Source: Pseudomonas sp. ACM7 (GTDB lineage Bacteria > Pseudomonadota > Gammaproteobacteria > Pseudomonadales > Pseudomonadaceae). From it: a stretch of DNA of 64,000 nt. Shown in pieces: positions 40,467-50,533 of the stretch; position 1 is the first letter of the stretch, and each line of letters begins with the position of its first letter. The stretch is taken from contig NZ_CP024866.1 of NCBI RefSeq assembly GCF_004136015.1, forward strand, positions 4,100,529-4,164,528. The letters run 5' to 3'. The notes beneath the pieces are model-generated. The model searched no databases. It was not told the origin of the DNA and saw only the letters and a program-made list of their open reading frames with translations. The position numbers and the translations under genes were made by a program.

Positions 40467-43114
40467 CAGCGTTTCACCAATCCAGTCAAGCCACCCGCAA
40501 TCAGGGCAGCAGTGTCGGCCAGGGCAACCAGCGGATCGAGTCCGGCGGGCACGGCCATATAACGGGGTTCCCAGTCAGGCTGGAATTTGTCTTTGAAACG
40601 GCGCAAGCCTTGAAAGTTGTAGAGCTGCTCACCACGGCGGAAAACCATCGAGCCCAGACGCTGGGTCAGGGGTGCACCACGACGGGGTTGCAACCCCGAC
40701 AACGGCACCATGCCCAGGCTGAAGCGCGCGTATCCATGATTTTTATAATGTTGAATCAGGCCGACCATCATGAACTCCATGGTCAGCTTGGGGGCATCCG
40801 GGTGCGCGCGCATCAGGTCGAGGCTGGCCAGTTCATGGCCGTAAGTCTCGAGCAGGTTGGCGAACGCCACCGGGCGCCCTTCGAAACGAATCACCGCGAC
40901 GCGGAAATGTTTGAGGTAATCATCGCTGAAACGGCCGAGCGAGAAGCCTTTCTCGCGCACGTTCTTGCCAGTCAGCCAGGCTTCGGAAATTACCTTGAGC
41001 TCATCCATCGGTGCTTGCCCTGGATCAAAGATCTCCAGCGACAGGCCATCGCGAGTGCCGCGGTTCCAGGTGTAGCGCAGGTCTTTCATCTCTTTGCCTT
41101 TGGCCTCGAGATCAAAGCGCAGCAGATCGACCCGGGCTTCTTCGCCGAGCTTGATCGCGGTCAGGCCGATGTCCATGTAGTACGGCAGGTTCTCGGCGCG
41201 CACTTGATAGAACACAGGACGGGCGTGGTGGATGTCGCAGAGGTCGCGGAACTGCCAGATCATTTCCGCCCGCTGCTGGGTCGGGCCGATCGGGTCATAC
41301 AAGGCCACCAGGCTGCGACCACGGCGTGCGTACATCAGGAACGCCTGGTCGTTGGGGTGAAACAACAGCGCCTTGTCACCGGTCAGGGCGAGGCCGCCAT
41401 CCGGTTGTGCGGAGGCCATGAGGATCTTTACCGCGCGACCCAGTTCATCGGGTGTTGGCAAATGAATAATCGGGCGCGCGGTGCGCAGCAGCCAGGTCAG
41501 GGACACCACCACCAGCAGCACGGCGGCGCCGAGCAGCGAGCGCAAGCCACGCGGGGCATCGGCGTCGAGGGTGAACTGCCACCAGAGCTGATGGCTATAC
41601 GGGACGTCCTGATAGGCGAACAGCAGCAGCCAGATCGACGCACCGAGTACGCACAGGCTGGCCACCAGATACAGCGGCGAGAACGGCACCTCGGTCAGAC
41701 GGCTCGGGCGATAGAACGAGCTGCGGAAAACCCCCAGCAGGCTCGCAGTCAGGGTCAGCAGGCAGGCTTCTTCCCAGTCGAAACCCTTGAGCAGAGAGAG
41801 CAAAGCGCCGACCAGCAACAGAATGGTGGTCAGCATCCACGCGGCGGACAGCCGACGGCGCAAGCCTTGAGCGAGCAGCAGGCAGAGGACGCCGGCCAGG
41901 CTGGCGCCGAAGTGCGAGGCATCGACCAGTCGGTGCGGAATCAGAAAACCGATGTGTTCCAGGCGGGTGTCGATTTCCGGGGTCACACCGGAGAACAGCA
42001 AAACGACACCGGACAGAAACACCAGTACCGCGAGGATCGGTGCGGCCAGACCAGAGGCTGCGCGCAGTGTCTGACGTGTCTGAAACAGGCGCTGGCCTTC
42101 ATTGATCAACAAGAACACACAGGCCACCAGCAAGGGCAGCACGACATAGATCAGGCGATAGAGCAGAAGCGCGGCGGCCAGTGGTGCGGCGCCGAGTGTG
42201 TCGGCGAAGGCGGCCAGCAGGATGGCTTCAAATACGCCGACACCGCCGGGCACATGGCTGAGCACGCCTGCGGCCAGGGCCAGCAGGTACACCAGCAGGA
42301 ACGCACCGAAGGGCGGTGCTTCCGGCAGCAACAGATAGAGCACGGTCGCGGCGGCGGCCACGTCCAGGGCGGTGATGATCAATTGCAGGAAGGTCAGGCG
42401 GCGGCCGGGGAGGCGCAAGGTGCGGCGTCCGACCTTGATCTTGATCAGCAGGTTGTCCGGGGAAGGCTGGTCCGGAAGGCGACGGCGGTAGATGCCGATG
42501 GCCAATACGCTGAAGAGCAGCAAGACGGCCGCGGCAACGATGCCCAGCAAACCTTCGGACAGTCCCAGGGCAGCCGAGGCGGCCGGCAGGTTGCTGAGGG
42601 TCGCGAGGGCGGCCAGTGGGGGCAGGGCGCAGCCGAGCGAAAGGCTGGCGAACAGCGTCATATGGGCGACGTCCGAAGCCCCCAAACCATGACGTGCATA
42701 TAAACGGTAGCGGACCGAGCCCCCCGAGAGCATCGACAGGCCGATGGCATTGCCAATGGCAAAGGCGGTGAAGCCGCCCAGCGCCAGGGTTCGCGGTGCC
42801 AGTGTCACACCTGCGTAGCGGCTGGCGGACCATTCGTACCCGAGCAGAATGATGAAGCCGATCACGGTCGCCGCCAGTGCGCCCAGCAGTGCCGGTTTCG
42901 GAACTTCGAGAATCGAGTCATGCAAAGCGTACAGGTCGAGTTCGCTCAGCAGATGACGACAGGCAATCAGCGCGATAGCGAACAACAGCAAAGTGACCGC
43001 CAGGCCGATAGGCTGACGATATTTGCTGACCAGATCCAGCAAGCGCAGACGCTCGGCCTTGATCGGTTGTGTCGCTGTGACGGTGTCTTGTGGATCAGAC
43101 GAGTTGGCGCGCAT
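40466..43114 (-). CDS. mprF: Phosphatidylglycerol aminoacyltransferase MprF
   Basis: 882 residues. The first half (about 30-545) is an integral membrane domain with about 13 helices (flippase part). The second half is a GNAT-like (DUF2156) transferase that takes the aminoacyl group from tRNA: GDKALLFHPNDQAFLMYARR and LEIFDPGQAPMDELKVISEA are typical. The product, Ala-PG in Pseudomonas, reduces envelope charge and binding of cationic peptides. ATG 43114 has AGAGGTG upstream; a TTG at 43117 adds one residue. The gene is first in a two-gene operon. Confidence 0.93.
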   Translation of the reverse strand: MRANSSDPQDTVTATQPIKAERLRLLDLVSKYRQPIGLAVTLLLFAIALIACRHLLSELDLYALHDSILEVPKPALLGALAATVIGFIILLGYEWSASRYAGVTLAPRTLALGGFTAFAIGNAIGLSMLSGGSVRYRLYARHGLGASDVAHMTLFASLSLGCALPPLAALATLSNLPAASAALGLSEGLLGIVAAAVLLLFSVLAIGIYRRRLPDQPSPDNLLIKIKVGRRTLRLPGRRLTFLQLIITALDVAAAATVLYLLLPEAPPFGAFLLVYLLALAAGVLSHVPGGVGVFEAILLAAFADTLGAAPLAAALLLYRLIYVVLPLLVACVFLLINEGQRLFQTRQTLRAASGLAAPILAVLVFLSGVVLLFSGVTPEIDTRLEHIGFLIPHRLVDASHFGASLAGVLCLLLAQGLRRRLSAAWMLTTILLLVGALLSLLKGFDWEEACLLTLTASLLGVFRSSFYRPSRLTEVPFSPLYLVASLCVLGASIWLLLFAYQDVPYSHQLWWQFTLDADAPRGLRSLLGAAVLLVVVSLTWLLRTARPIIHLPTPDELGRAVKILMASAQPDGGLALTGDKALLFHPNDQAFLMYARRGRSLVALYDPIGPTQQRAEMIWQFRDLCDIHHARPVFYQVRAENLPYYMDIGLTAIKLGEEARVDLLRFDLEAKGKEMKDLRYTWNRGTRDGLSLEIFDPGQAPMDELKVISEAWLTGKNVREKGFSLGRFSDDYLKHFRVAVIRFEGRPVAFANLLETYGHELASLDLMRAHPDAPKLTMEFMMVGLIQHYKNHGYARFSLGMVPLSGLQPRRGAPLTQRLGSMVFRRGEQLYNFQGLRRFKDKFQPDWEPRYMAVPAGLDPLVALADTAALIAGGLTGLVKR

Positions 43115-43354
43115 CAATCACCTCTTGGATTGTGCGCGACAGGATGGGGGTATCCAGCCAAGTTACCAATCCCTGTAGAAAAAAATAATCACAAATATTA
43201 ACGCCTCTCACCGGCTATCGGCGATGGTACGTCATCAGTCGTAGAGGGTTCTGTCTGTGGCTCAGCATAGTCTGGGCTCAGAGCATCGGTGATCCTGAAC
43301 GGCTCGCTACACAGTGGCAGATCATTGTTGCGAAAGGACTTTTTCAACAGATAC

Positions 43355-43386
43355 AAAAAAGGCCACTCTTTCGAGTAGCCTTTTTT
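43355..43386 (-). terminator. Terminator of initiator tRNA copy 1
   Basis: AAAAAAGGC and GCCTTTTTT, with an inner ACTC-tttc-GAGT stem, 6 nt downstream of the tRNA on the minus strand. Confidence 0.9.
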
Positions 43387-43392
43387 GATGTT

Positions 43393-43469
<77 letters not shown>

Positions 43470-43482
43470 TCTGTGTGGCGGC

Positions 43483-43510
43483 ATTCTACAGGCGAACGCC
43501 GGAGTGTCAA
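43483..43510 (-). promoter_or_regulatory. Promoter of initiator tRNA copy 1
   Basis: On the minus strand TTGACA (43510-43505), 16 bp, TAGAAT (43488-43483), 13 bp before the tRNA 5' end. Confidence 0.85.
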
Positions 43511-43662
43511 CCGTTAATCCGGAATAGGGTCAAATATGCGTAAATGAGCGGCGAACGGTAGTGGGGGAGTCTTATGTTTCGGAATCAGATCGATTTATCA
43601 TTTCTGCGCCGTCAGACGTACCCGCTCGTTTCTATGATCATTTTTACAAAAGAGACGCGCAC

Positions 43663-43694
43663 AAAAAAGGCCACTCTTTCGAGTAGCCTTTTTT
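43663..43694 (-). terminator. Terminator of initiator tRNA copy 2
   Basis: Identical in stem and T run to the copy 1 terminator, 308 bp further on. Confidence 0.9.
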
Positions 43695-43700
43695 GATGTT

Positions 43701-43777
<77 letters not shown>

Positions 43778-43790
43778 TCTGTGTGGCGGC

Positions 43791-43818
43791 ATTCTACAGG
43801 CGAACGCCGAAGTGTCTA
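43791..43818 (-). promoter_or_regulatory. Promoter of initiator tRNA copy 2 (altered -35)
   Basis: TAGACA, 16 bp, TAGAAT: the -35 has lost the second T of TTGACA found in copies 1 and 3. Confidence 0.75.
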
Positions 43819-43970
43819 CCGTTAATCCTGAATACGGTCAAATAAGCGTCAATGAGCGGCGAACGGTAGTGGGGGAGACTTAAGTTTCGGAATCAGAACG
43901 ATTTCTCAATCCTGCACCGTCAGCCGTTACCCGCTCTTTTCTATCTCGTTGCTACAAAAGAGACGCGCAC

Positions 43971-44002
43971 AAAAAAGGCCACTCTTTCGAGTAGCCTTTT
44001 TT
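43971..44002 (-). terminator. Terminator of initiator tRNA copy 3
   Basis: Same hairpin as copies 1 and 2. Confidence 0.9.
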
Positions 44003-44008
44003 GATGTT

Positions 44009-44085
<77 letters not shown>

Positions 44086-44098
44086 TCTGTGTGTCGGT

Positions 44099-44126
44099 AT
44101 TCTACAGAGGATCGGCGGGCTGTCAA
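44099..44126 (-). promoter_or_regulatory. Promoter of initiator tRNA copy 3
   Basis: TTGACA, 16 bp, TAGAAT on the minus strand, with the same distance to the tRNA as in copy 1 but a different spacer sequence. Confidence 0.85.
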
Positions 44127-44302
44127 CCTTCAATCCAGAGAAAACCTCTTCCCGTTCAATCGCTTAGCTTGAAAATAGGGCTGGGTGATTGGCTGTAAGG
44201 TAGGTGTGGCAGGGCTTTCAGCTCTATCGGGTGAATCTTTTCGATTGAAAAAATAAATTCATCTGGCACTTTTCCTACGGGTGGAAAAGAACATTCAGAC
44301 TA

Positions 44303-44318
44303 CTGGTGCTATATACAG
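44303..44318 (+). promoter_or_regulatory. LexA (SOS) box of dinB
   Basis: CTG-GTGCTATATA-CAG is a CTG-N10-CAG SOS box, 68 bp before the dinB start, overlapping a TATA-rich promoter region. Confidence 0.88.
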
Positions 44319-44386
44319 GTGTCAGTGAGATACTGCCGATCTGACTCGCCAATACGCCATTTCTTCACCATGAACACTGCTTTTAT

Positions 44387-45448
44387 ATGACGCAGCGAAA
44401 AATCATCCACGTCGATTGTGACTGCTTCTACGCCGCCATCGAGATGCGTGACGACCCGCGCCTGGCCGGGAAACCCCTGGCAGTGGGTGGTTCGGCGGAT
44501 CGGCGTGGAGTGATCGCTACCTGCAATTATGAAGCGCGGGCTTATGGGGTGCGCTCGGCCATGTCTTCCGGGCATGCCTTGAAGCTGTGCCCGGACCTGA
44601 CCATCGTCAAGCCACGCATGGAGGCCTATCGAGAAGCCTCCAAGGAAATTCACACGATCTTTCGCGATTACACCGACTTGATCGAGCCGCTTTCGCTGGA
44701 TGAGGCCTACCTCGACGTGTCCGACAGCGCGCATTTCGGTGGTAGCGCCACGCGGATTGCCCAAGACATTCGCCGTCGCGTCTCTAATCAGCTGCACATC
44801 ACCGTTTCGGCGGGCGTTGCGCCGAACAAGTTTCTGGCCAAGATCGCCAGCGACTGGAAGAAGCCCAACGGCTTGTTCGTCATTACGCCGGATCAGGTCG
44901 AGGATTTTGTCAGTGGTTTGCCGGTGAGCAAGTTGCACGGTGTTGGCAAAGTGACCGCAGACAAATTAGGCAGGCTCGGCATCGTCGATTGTTCGCATCT
45001 GCGCGAATGGGGCAAGTTGGCGCTTGTGCGCGAATTTGGCAGCTTCGGCGAGCGACTCTGGAGCCTGGCCCGTGGGATCGATGACCGGTTGGTGCACAAC
45101 GACAGTCGTCGGCAGTCAATCAGTGTCGAAAACACCTACGACGTCGACCTGCCGGATCTGGTGAGCTGCCTCGATAAATTACCCGAGTTACTGGAGACCC
45201 TCGCCGGCCGCATGGCGCGAATCGACAGCAGCTATCGACCGGGCAAGCCGTTCGTCAAAGTGAAATTCCATGACTTCACCCAGACCACTCTGGAGCAGGC
45301 CGGGGCAGGGCGGGATTTGGGGAGCTATCAGTTGTTGCTGACTCAGGCGTTCAATCGCGGCGGGAAACCGGTGCGGTTGCTGGGTATTGGGGTAAGGCTG
45401 GAGGATTTGCGGGGCGGGTTTGAGCAGATGGAGTTGTTTGAGCGGTAG
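44387..45448 (+). CDS. dinB: DNA polymerase IV (DinB)
   Basis: 353 residues of Y-family polymerase. Catalytic acids are Asp10 (HVDCDCFYA), Asp105 and Glu106 (SLDEAYLD), and Tyr15 takes the steric-gate place of E. coli Phe13. A helix-hairpin-helix (SKLHGVGKVTADKLGRLG) and the little-finger domain follow. The C-terminal end QMELF is the clamp-binding motif. It bypasses minor-groove lesions and extends mismatches. The SOS box upstream indicates LexA control. Confidence 0.96.
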   Translation: MTQRKIIHVDCDCFYAAIEMRDDPRLAGKPLAVGGSADRRGVIATCNYEARAYGVRSAMSSGHALKLCPDLTIVKPRMEAYREASKEIHTIFRDYTDLIEPLSLDEAYLDVSDSAHFGGSATRIAQDIRRRVSNQLHITVSAGVAPNKFLAKIASDWKKPNGLFVITPDQVEDFVSGLPVSKLHGVGKVTADKLGRLGIVDCSHLREWGKLALVREFGSFGERLWSLARGIDDRLVHNDSRRQSISVENTYDVDLPDLVSCLDKLPELLETLAGRMARIDSSYRPGKPFVKVKFHDFTQTTLEQAGAGRDLGSYQLLLTQAFNRGGKPVRLLGIGVRLEDLRGGFEQMELFER

Positions 45449-45482
45449 TGGCAGGTTTGGTGCTGTTGTGAATGTCAGGCCG

Positions 45483-45567
45483 CTTTCGCGAGCAAGCCCG
45501 CTCCCACATTAGATCGCATTCGTCTGAACAACGCGGTCAACTGTGGGAGCGGGCTTGCTCGCGAAGC
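45483..45567. repeat. REP family B, paired copy 4
   Basis: TCGCGAGCAAGCCCGCTCCC and its complement GGGAGCGGGCTTGCTCGCGA, pointing outwards as in copy 1, with a 42-bp spacer. Confidence 0.9.
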
Positions 45568-45575
45568 TTTTGACT

Positions 45576-46529
45576 TTAATTCGGTCCCGGATCCGCTACC
45601 AGTCGCCCGGCATCCTTGGTCAATGACTTGAGGAATTCGGTCTGCAACTCGGGATCGTTGCGCGTCAGTTCGATCAGGCTTTGTTCCAGCTCGGTGGCTT
45701 CTTCTTCCAGCCCCAGTTCCGACAAGCGTTTGACCCGGTGTACCCACTGGCTCACTTCGTCGTCTTCGAGGTCGTCGTAAATCAGCCCGTGAGCTTCGAG
45801 CAGCTTGCCGCGCAAGGAGCTACTGACCGCCAGGGACGAGTTGGTGTGCACGTCGTCCTGAGCATCCTGGACACTGATCAGTAGCCGGCTCAAATGATTG
45901 ATGTCATGTTCGGCAAACGGGCTGTCCAGCAGGTTCACGCGCAAAACGCCGTTTTTGTCGGTGCTCAAGTTGAACGTTTCCTTACCGGCCTTGACCTCAA
46001 CCGGACGCTCGCTCCATGGCAGGCTCGAGTACTCGGTGCGTTTGTCGAGCTGGACCTCGTCGATTCCCGCCAGATTCTGCTGCGCGCGACCATGAGACTG
46101 CGTGTTCATGAACGGGTTGAGCCCGGCGAAACCGTAGCTCAACCAATCCTTGGTCACGCTGTCCGGCAGGTTGCCGAGGGCGAACACGTTGACCACGTTC
46201 GCACCGACACCGGCCACCACGGCCACCGCGCCCAGCGGAATCTCGTAAACCTCCCGCCAGGGTTGGTAAGGCGTATAGCGATCGTAGTGACGCGTGACTT
46301 CGAATTCGGTGACTTCGAAAGTCTTCTGCTCGTGGATCTTCACCCGACGTTGCGGCAGCTCAAGCACCTTTGGCTCGCCGACATCAATCTGCAGGCTGTG
46401 ATCGAGCAATTTACGCTCGACACGTTCCTCGTGCTCGCTGCGTTGTGACATGTGGTTGGCACAGCCGCTGACCAGCAGGGTGCCGCACAGGGCGGCACCA
46501 CCGAGGCCTAAGGTGTTTCGCTTGAACAT
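45576..46529 (-). CDS. Conserved lipoprotein of unknown function (PA0957-like)
   Basis: 317 residues with a lipoprotein signal (GTLLVSGC, lipid Cys23). The mature part is mostly helical with acidic stretches near the C-terminus (GLIYDDLEDDEVSQW and LGLEEEATELEQSL). A hydrophobic segment at about 100-118 (GAVAVVAGVGANVVNVFALG) could insert in a membrane. The gene lies next to proS, as PA0957 does in P. aeruginosa, and 17 bp separate it from the proS stop. The function is not known. Confidence 0.75.
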   Translation of the reverse strand: MFKRNTLGLGGAALCGTLLVSGCANHMSQRSEHEERVERKLLDHSLQIDVGEPKVLELPQRRVKIHEQKTFEVTEFEVTRHYDRYTPYQPWREVYEIPLGAVAVVAGVGANVVNVFALGNLPDSVTKDWLSYGFAGLNPFMNTQSHGRAQQNLAGIDEVQLDKRTEYSSLPWSERPVEVKAGKETFNLSTDKNGVLRVNLLDSPFAEHDINHLSRLLISVQDAQDDVHTNSSLAVSSSLRGKLLEAHGLIYDDLEDDEVSQWVHRVKRLSELGLEEEATELEQSLIELTRNDPELQTEFLKSLTKDAGRLVADPGPN

Positions 46530-46546
46530 GACTTCTCTATCTGGTG

Positions 46547-48262
46547 TCAGCGGCGGATACGGGACTGAAGGAAGGACAGCACGTCTGCGACCGGCAGCGC
46601 TTGCGCTTCGGGCTCGGTGCGGCTCTTGTATTCCAGATTGCCTTCGGCGAGGCCGCGGTCACTGACCACGATCCGGTGAGGAATGCCGATCAGCTCCATG
46701 TCCGCGAACTTGATGCCCGGGCTGGTTTTCTTGTCGCGGTCGTCCAGCAGTACTTCGAAGCCGGCGGCAGTCAATTCTGCATACAGCTTGTCGGTGGCTT
46801 CGCGAACCTGTTCGGTTTCGTAGCGCAGCGGTACCAGAGCGATCTGGAACGGGGCCAGCGTGTCACTCCAGATGATCCCGTTGGCGTCGTTGTTCTGCTC
46901 GATGGCCGCAGCCACCACGCGGGAAACGCCGATGCCGTAGCAACCCATTTCCAGGGTCACTGGCTTGCCATTCTCGCCCAGCACTTCGCACTTCATCGCT
47001 TTGCTGTACTTGTTGCCCAGCTGGAAGATGTGCCCGACTTCGATGCCGCGCTTGATTTCCAGGGTGCCCTTGCCATCCGGGCTCGGGTCGCCGGCGACCA
47101 CGTTGCGCAGGTCGGCAACGGTCGGAACCGGCAGGTCACGCTCCCAGTTCACGCCGAAGTAGTGTTTGTCGTCGATGTTGGCGCCGATGCCGAAGTCGCT
47201 CATCAGCTCGACGGAACGGTCGATGATGATTGGCAGCGGCAGGTTCAACGGGCCGAGGGAACCGGCGCCGGCGCCAATGGCGTCGCGCAGTTCGGCTTCG
47301 GAGGCCATGACCAGCGGGCTGGCAACGCCAGGCTGGTTGCCGGCCTTGATTTCGTTCAGCTCGTGATCGCCACGGATGATCAGGGCAATCAGCTTGCCTT
47401 TCTCTTCAGCTTGAACCACGAGGGTCTTGATGGTCTTTTCAATCGGCAGGTTGAAGCCTTCGACCAGTTGCGCAATGGTCTTGGCGTTCGGCGTGTCGAC
47501 CAGACGCAGCTCTTCGGCAGGTGCGGCGCGGGAGGTCTCGCGTGGCACGGCTTCGGCTTTCTCGATGTTCGCCGCGTATTCGGAACCGTTGCTGAAGACG
47601 ATATCGTCTTCGCCGGATTCGGCCAGTACGTGGAACTCGTGGGAGCCAGCACCACCGATCGAGCCGTTGTCGGCTTCAACCGGGCGGAACTTCAGGCCCA
47701 GGCGGGTGAACACGTTGCAATACGCCTGATGCATGCGGTCGTAGGTGGCCTGCAGCGATGGCTGGTCAGCGTGGAACGAGTAGGCGTCCTTCATGATAAA
47801 TTCGCGACCGCGCATCAAACCGAAGCGTGGACGGATCTCGTCACGGAATTTGGTCTGGATCTGGTACAGGTTGATCGGCAGCTGTTTGTAGCTGCTCAAT
47901 TCGTTGCGCATCAGGTCAGTGATGACTTCTTCGTGAGTCGGGCCGGCGCAGAAATCGCGACCGTGGCGATCCTTGAAGCGCAACAACTCAGGGCCGTATT
48001 CTTCCCAGCGACCGGATTCCTGCCACAGCTCAGCCGGTTGGGTGCTCGGCATCAACACTTCGAGAGAGCCTGCGGCGTTCATTTCTTCACGAACGACGGC
48101 TTCGACCTTGCGCATAACTCGCAAGCCCATCGGCAGCCAGGTGTACAGGCCCGAGGCGAGTTTGCGGATCATGCCGGCGCGCAGCATCAGCTGATGGCTG
48201 ATCACGACCGCGTCGGAAGGCGTTTCTTTCTGTGTGGCGAGCAAAAATTGACTGGTGCGCAT
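46547..48262 (-). CDS. proS: Prolyl-tRNA synthetase ProS
   Basis: 571 residues, a bacterial class II enzyme with editing domain. Motif 2 ([20 protein letters not shown]) and motif 3 ([17 protein letters not shown]) enclose the catalytic site. The INS editing domain lies between them at about 225-405. The anticodon-binding domain follows. ATG 48262 begins [13 protein letters not shown], the standard start. It lies downstream of ampG and upstream of the lipoprotein gene. Confidence 0.97.
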   Translation of the reverse strand: MRTSQFLLATQKETPSDAVVISHQLMLRAGMIRKLASGLYTWLPMGLRVMRKVEAVVREEMNAAGSLEVLMPSTQPAELWQESGRWEEYGPELLRFKDRHGRDFCAGPTHEEVITDLMRNELSSYKQLPINLYQIQTKFRDEIRPRFGLMRGREFIMKDAYSFHADQPSLQATYDRMHQAYCNVFTRLGLKFRPVEADNGSIGGAGSHEFHVLAESGEDDIVFSNGSEYAANIEKAEAVPRETSRAAPAEELRLVDTPNAKTIAQLVEGFNLPIEKTIKTLVVQAEEKGKLIALIIRGDHELNEIKAGNQPGVASPLVMASEAELRDAIGAGAGSLGPLNLPLPIIIDRSVELMSDFGIGANIDDKHYFGVNWERDLPVPTVADLRNVVAGDPSPDGKGTLEIKRGIEVGHIFQLGNKYSKAMKCEVLGENGKPVTLEMGCYGIGVSRVVAAAIEQNNDANGIIWSDTLAPFQIALVPLRYETEQVREATDKLYAELTAAGFEVLLDDRDKKTSPGIKFADMELIGIPHRIVVSDRGLAEGNLEYKSRTEPEAQALPVADVLSFLQSRIRR

Positions 48263-48406
48263 GGTTGGCCGTTGTCGGTTGCTGATGACGAGAAATGACG
48301 GAGCATTGTACGGGCGAGATCTGCTGGCGTACAGGCGTGCGGTCGGCGGGGTGTGGCGGGAGGGCGGGAATCCCCGCGCCCTTGGCGCTGCATCCTGCTA
48401 AAGAAC

Positions 48407-49972
48407 CTACGATTCTTCCGCGACCTGGGTCGGAACCGGTTCTGGTGTCGGCGTTGGCGTCGGACCTTCGCGGCGGCTCTCCTGGAACCAGTGCAATGCG
48501 ATCAACAGCAGCGTCGGAACGCCCAGCAGGGCGGTGATCAGGAAGAAGTTGTGATAGCCGAATTTCTCCACCATGACCCCCGAGTAGCCGCCAATCAGGC
48601 GTGGCAGCAAGAGCATGATCGAGCTGAGCAGGGCGTACTGGGTCGCGGAGAACTTCAAGTTGGTCAGGCTCGACAGGTAGGCGACAAACGCCGAGGTCGC
48701 CAGGCCCGAGCTGAAGTTATCCAGGGAAATGGTGAGGATCAGCATGTTCAAGTTGGCGCCCATGTCGGCGAGCATCAGGAACAGCAGGTTGGTGCCCGCT
48801 GATGCAATGCCGCCGATGAGCAGAATCGGCAAGATGCCGAAGCGCACGATCAGCAAGCCGCCCATGCCGGCACCGACCAGGGTCATGATCAGGCCAAAGA
48901 TCTTGCTGACGCTGGCAATCTGATCCTTGGTGAAGCCCTGGTCGATATAGAACACGTTAGCCATCACGCCCATGACCGTATCGGACATCCGATAGGTGGC
49001 GATCAGCCCAAGCAGCAGGAACGCTTGCCAGCGGTAACGCAGAATGAAGTCGTTGATCGGCGTCAGCACCGGCGCCAGGCCGCGGCGGCCAATGGCCGAC
49101 AGGCACAGGGCGGTGAGCGTGGTGTAGAGGATCGCCCGCAGGAACGCGCGGTCTTCGAGCAGCAGGTCGAGCACGCTCACGCCTTGGAAAAGCACGCTGG
49201 CGAAATCGGTGTTGTACAGCTGGGTGAACATGGCCGGCACTGAAACCAGCAACACAATCAGCACAAACACTGAGGCCAGTTGATGCACAAAGCTGTAGCG
49301 CCCGGCCTGAAGCTGCGTGCGTAGCGGCACCGGCGGTTCGCGCATGAAAAAGGAGGTCAGCAGCGCCGGAACCATCAAGGCGCCGAACAGGATGTAGGTG
49401 CCGGCCCATGCCGAATGCTTATAGTTGAAACCGGTGGAACCGAAGCCTTCAGCGAAGAACAGGGCGCCGGCGGTGGCCAGGAGCGCGGCGATCCGATAAC
49501 CCGACATGTAACTGGCGGCGAGCGCGGCCTGACGGCTGTCTTCAGCGATTTCCAGGCGATAGGCGTCGACCGCGATGTCTTGCGTCGCCGAAGCGAAGGC
49601 GACAACCACAGCAATGGCGATCAGCCAGGACAAATGCTTTTGCGGGTCGCAGAAACCCATCCCTATCAGGCCGAGGATGACCAGTGCCTGGGAAAGCACC
49701 AGCCAGGAACGTCGTCGACCGAGCTTGCCGAGAAATGGCAGGCGCCATTGGTCGAGCAGCGGTGACCAGACCCATTTAAAGGCGTAGGCCAGGCCGATCA
49801 GGCTTGCATAGCCAATGGTTTCGCGAGCCACACCGGCTTCGCGCAGCCAGACCGAAAGTGTCGAAAACACCAGCATGTAGGGCAGGCCGGCGGCGAAACC
49901 AAGCAGCAACAGTACAAGGGTCGATGGGCTGGCATAGGCGGCGAGCGCGGCGCGCCAGGTTTTACGGGGCAT
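48407..49972 (-). CDS. ampG: AmpG-family muropeptide permease
   Basis: 521 residues of the major facilitator superfamily with 12-14 hydrophobic helices. The start (SPSTLVLLLLGFAAGLPYML), DAYRLEIAEDSRQA and the motif WSPLLD are typical of AmpG, which imports GlcNAc-anhydroMurNAc peptides for wall recycling and beta-lactamase induction. The C-terminus is a short Pro-rich tail. Pseudomonas can encode a second paralogue (AmpP), so the exact role is not certain. The gene starts 44 bp after the alkyltransferase-like gene, suggesting co-transcription. Confidence 0.87.
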   Translation of the reverse strand: MPRKTWRAALAAYASPSTLVLLLLGFAAGLPYMLVFSTLSVWLREAGVARETIGYASLIGLAYAFKWVWSPLLDQWRLPFLGKLGRRRSWLVLSQALVILGLIGMGFCDPQKHLSWLIAIAVVVAFASATQDIAVDAYRLEIAEDSRQAALAASYMSGYRIAALLATAGALFFAEGFGSTGFNYKHSAWAGTYILFGALMVPALLTSFFMREPPVPLRTQLQAGRYSFVHQLASVFVLIVLLVSVPAMFTQLYNTDFASVLFQGVSVLDLLLEDRAFLRAILYTTLTALCLSAIGRRGLAPVLTPINDFILRYRWQAFLLLGLIATYRMSDTVMGVMANVFYIDQGFTKDQIASVSKIFGLIMTLVGAGMGGLLIVRFGILPILLIGGIASAGTNLLFLMLADMGANLNMLILTISLDNFSSGLATSAFVAYLSSLTNLKFSATQYALLSSIMLLLPRLIGGYSGVMVEKFGYHNFFLITALLGVPTLLLIALHWFQESRREGPTPTPTPEPVPTQVAEES

Positions 49973-50016
49973 GGGCTGGAGTCTGCCTCAAGAAATACGG
50001 AAACAAAGCGCGCACT

Positions 50017-50370
50017 CTAACCGCTGTGCTCTACCGGGCGCCAGCCATGGCGCTGAATATCAACACGATTGTTCAGGATACTGATGCCCTCCATGCGCAA
50101 ACGCGCGCGTTGTTCATCCCCTGACGGGCTGCCCGCAGGCAGGCTGATACGCCCGCCGGCGCCGAGCACGCGGTGCCAGGGTAATTTGCTGTCGCCCGGC
50201 AGTTGGCTCAATGTCCGTCCGACGAAGCGGGCGGCACGACCCAGTCCCGCCAGCTCGGCGAGCTGACCGTAACTCACGACTTTGCCCTCCGGGACTTGCG
50301 CCAGTGTCAGGTACAGCGCCGTGCGTCGGATTTGCGCCGGACTATCGGTTTCAGTGGTTGAGTCGGTCAC
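50017..50370 (-). CDS. Alkyltransferase-like protein (MGMT family, PWHR motif)
   Basis: 117 residues from GTG 50370 (with AGGA upstream); a longer frame to 50430 adds residues that do not match the family. VPEGKVVSYGQLAELAG and GRTLSQLP are the DNA-binding part of O6-alkylguanine alkyltransferases. The active-site PCHR is replaced by PWHR (64-67), so Cys is Trp, as in bacterial ATL proteins that bind alkylated guanine and hand it to nucleotide excision repair without transferring the alkyl group. Confidence 0.85.
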   Translation of the reverse strand: MTDSTTETDSPAQIRRTALYLTLAQVPEGKVVSYGQLAELAGLGRAARFVGRTLSQLPGDSKLPWHRVLGAGGRISLPAGSPSGDEQRARLRMEGISILNNRVDIQRHGWRPVEHSG

Positions 50371-50533
50371 GTCGGCAGTTCCTGAAAAAGTTCGCCTTAC
50401 CGTCTGTAGAGTAAATCCTGGATCACCCATTGAGAAATGAACTCAATAGAAATAGTCGGGTCAGTCCTTGCTAGGGTTTTATTCGTATGGATAATGCCGA
50501 CTTTTTTTCGCAAACTTGAGCCTGTATTTGCTT

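Noticed and set aside
40373-42703. 776-codon frame opposite mprF
   Set aside because: Gln/Glu/His-rich translation typical of antisense to membrane-protein codons; mprF has continuous domain homology.
46544-48298. 584-codon frame opposite proS
   Set aside because: Antisense shadow of a full-length, motif-complete proS.
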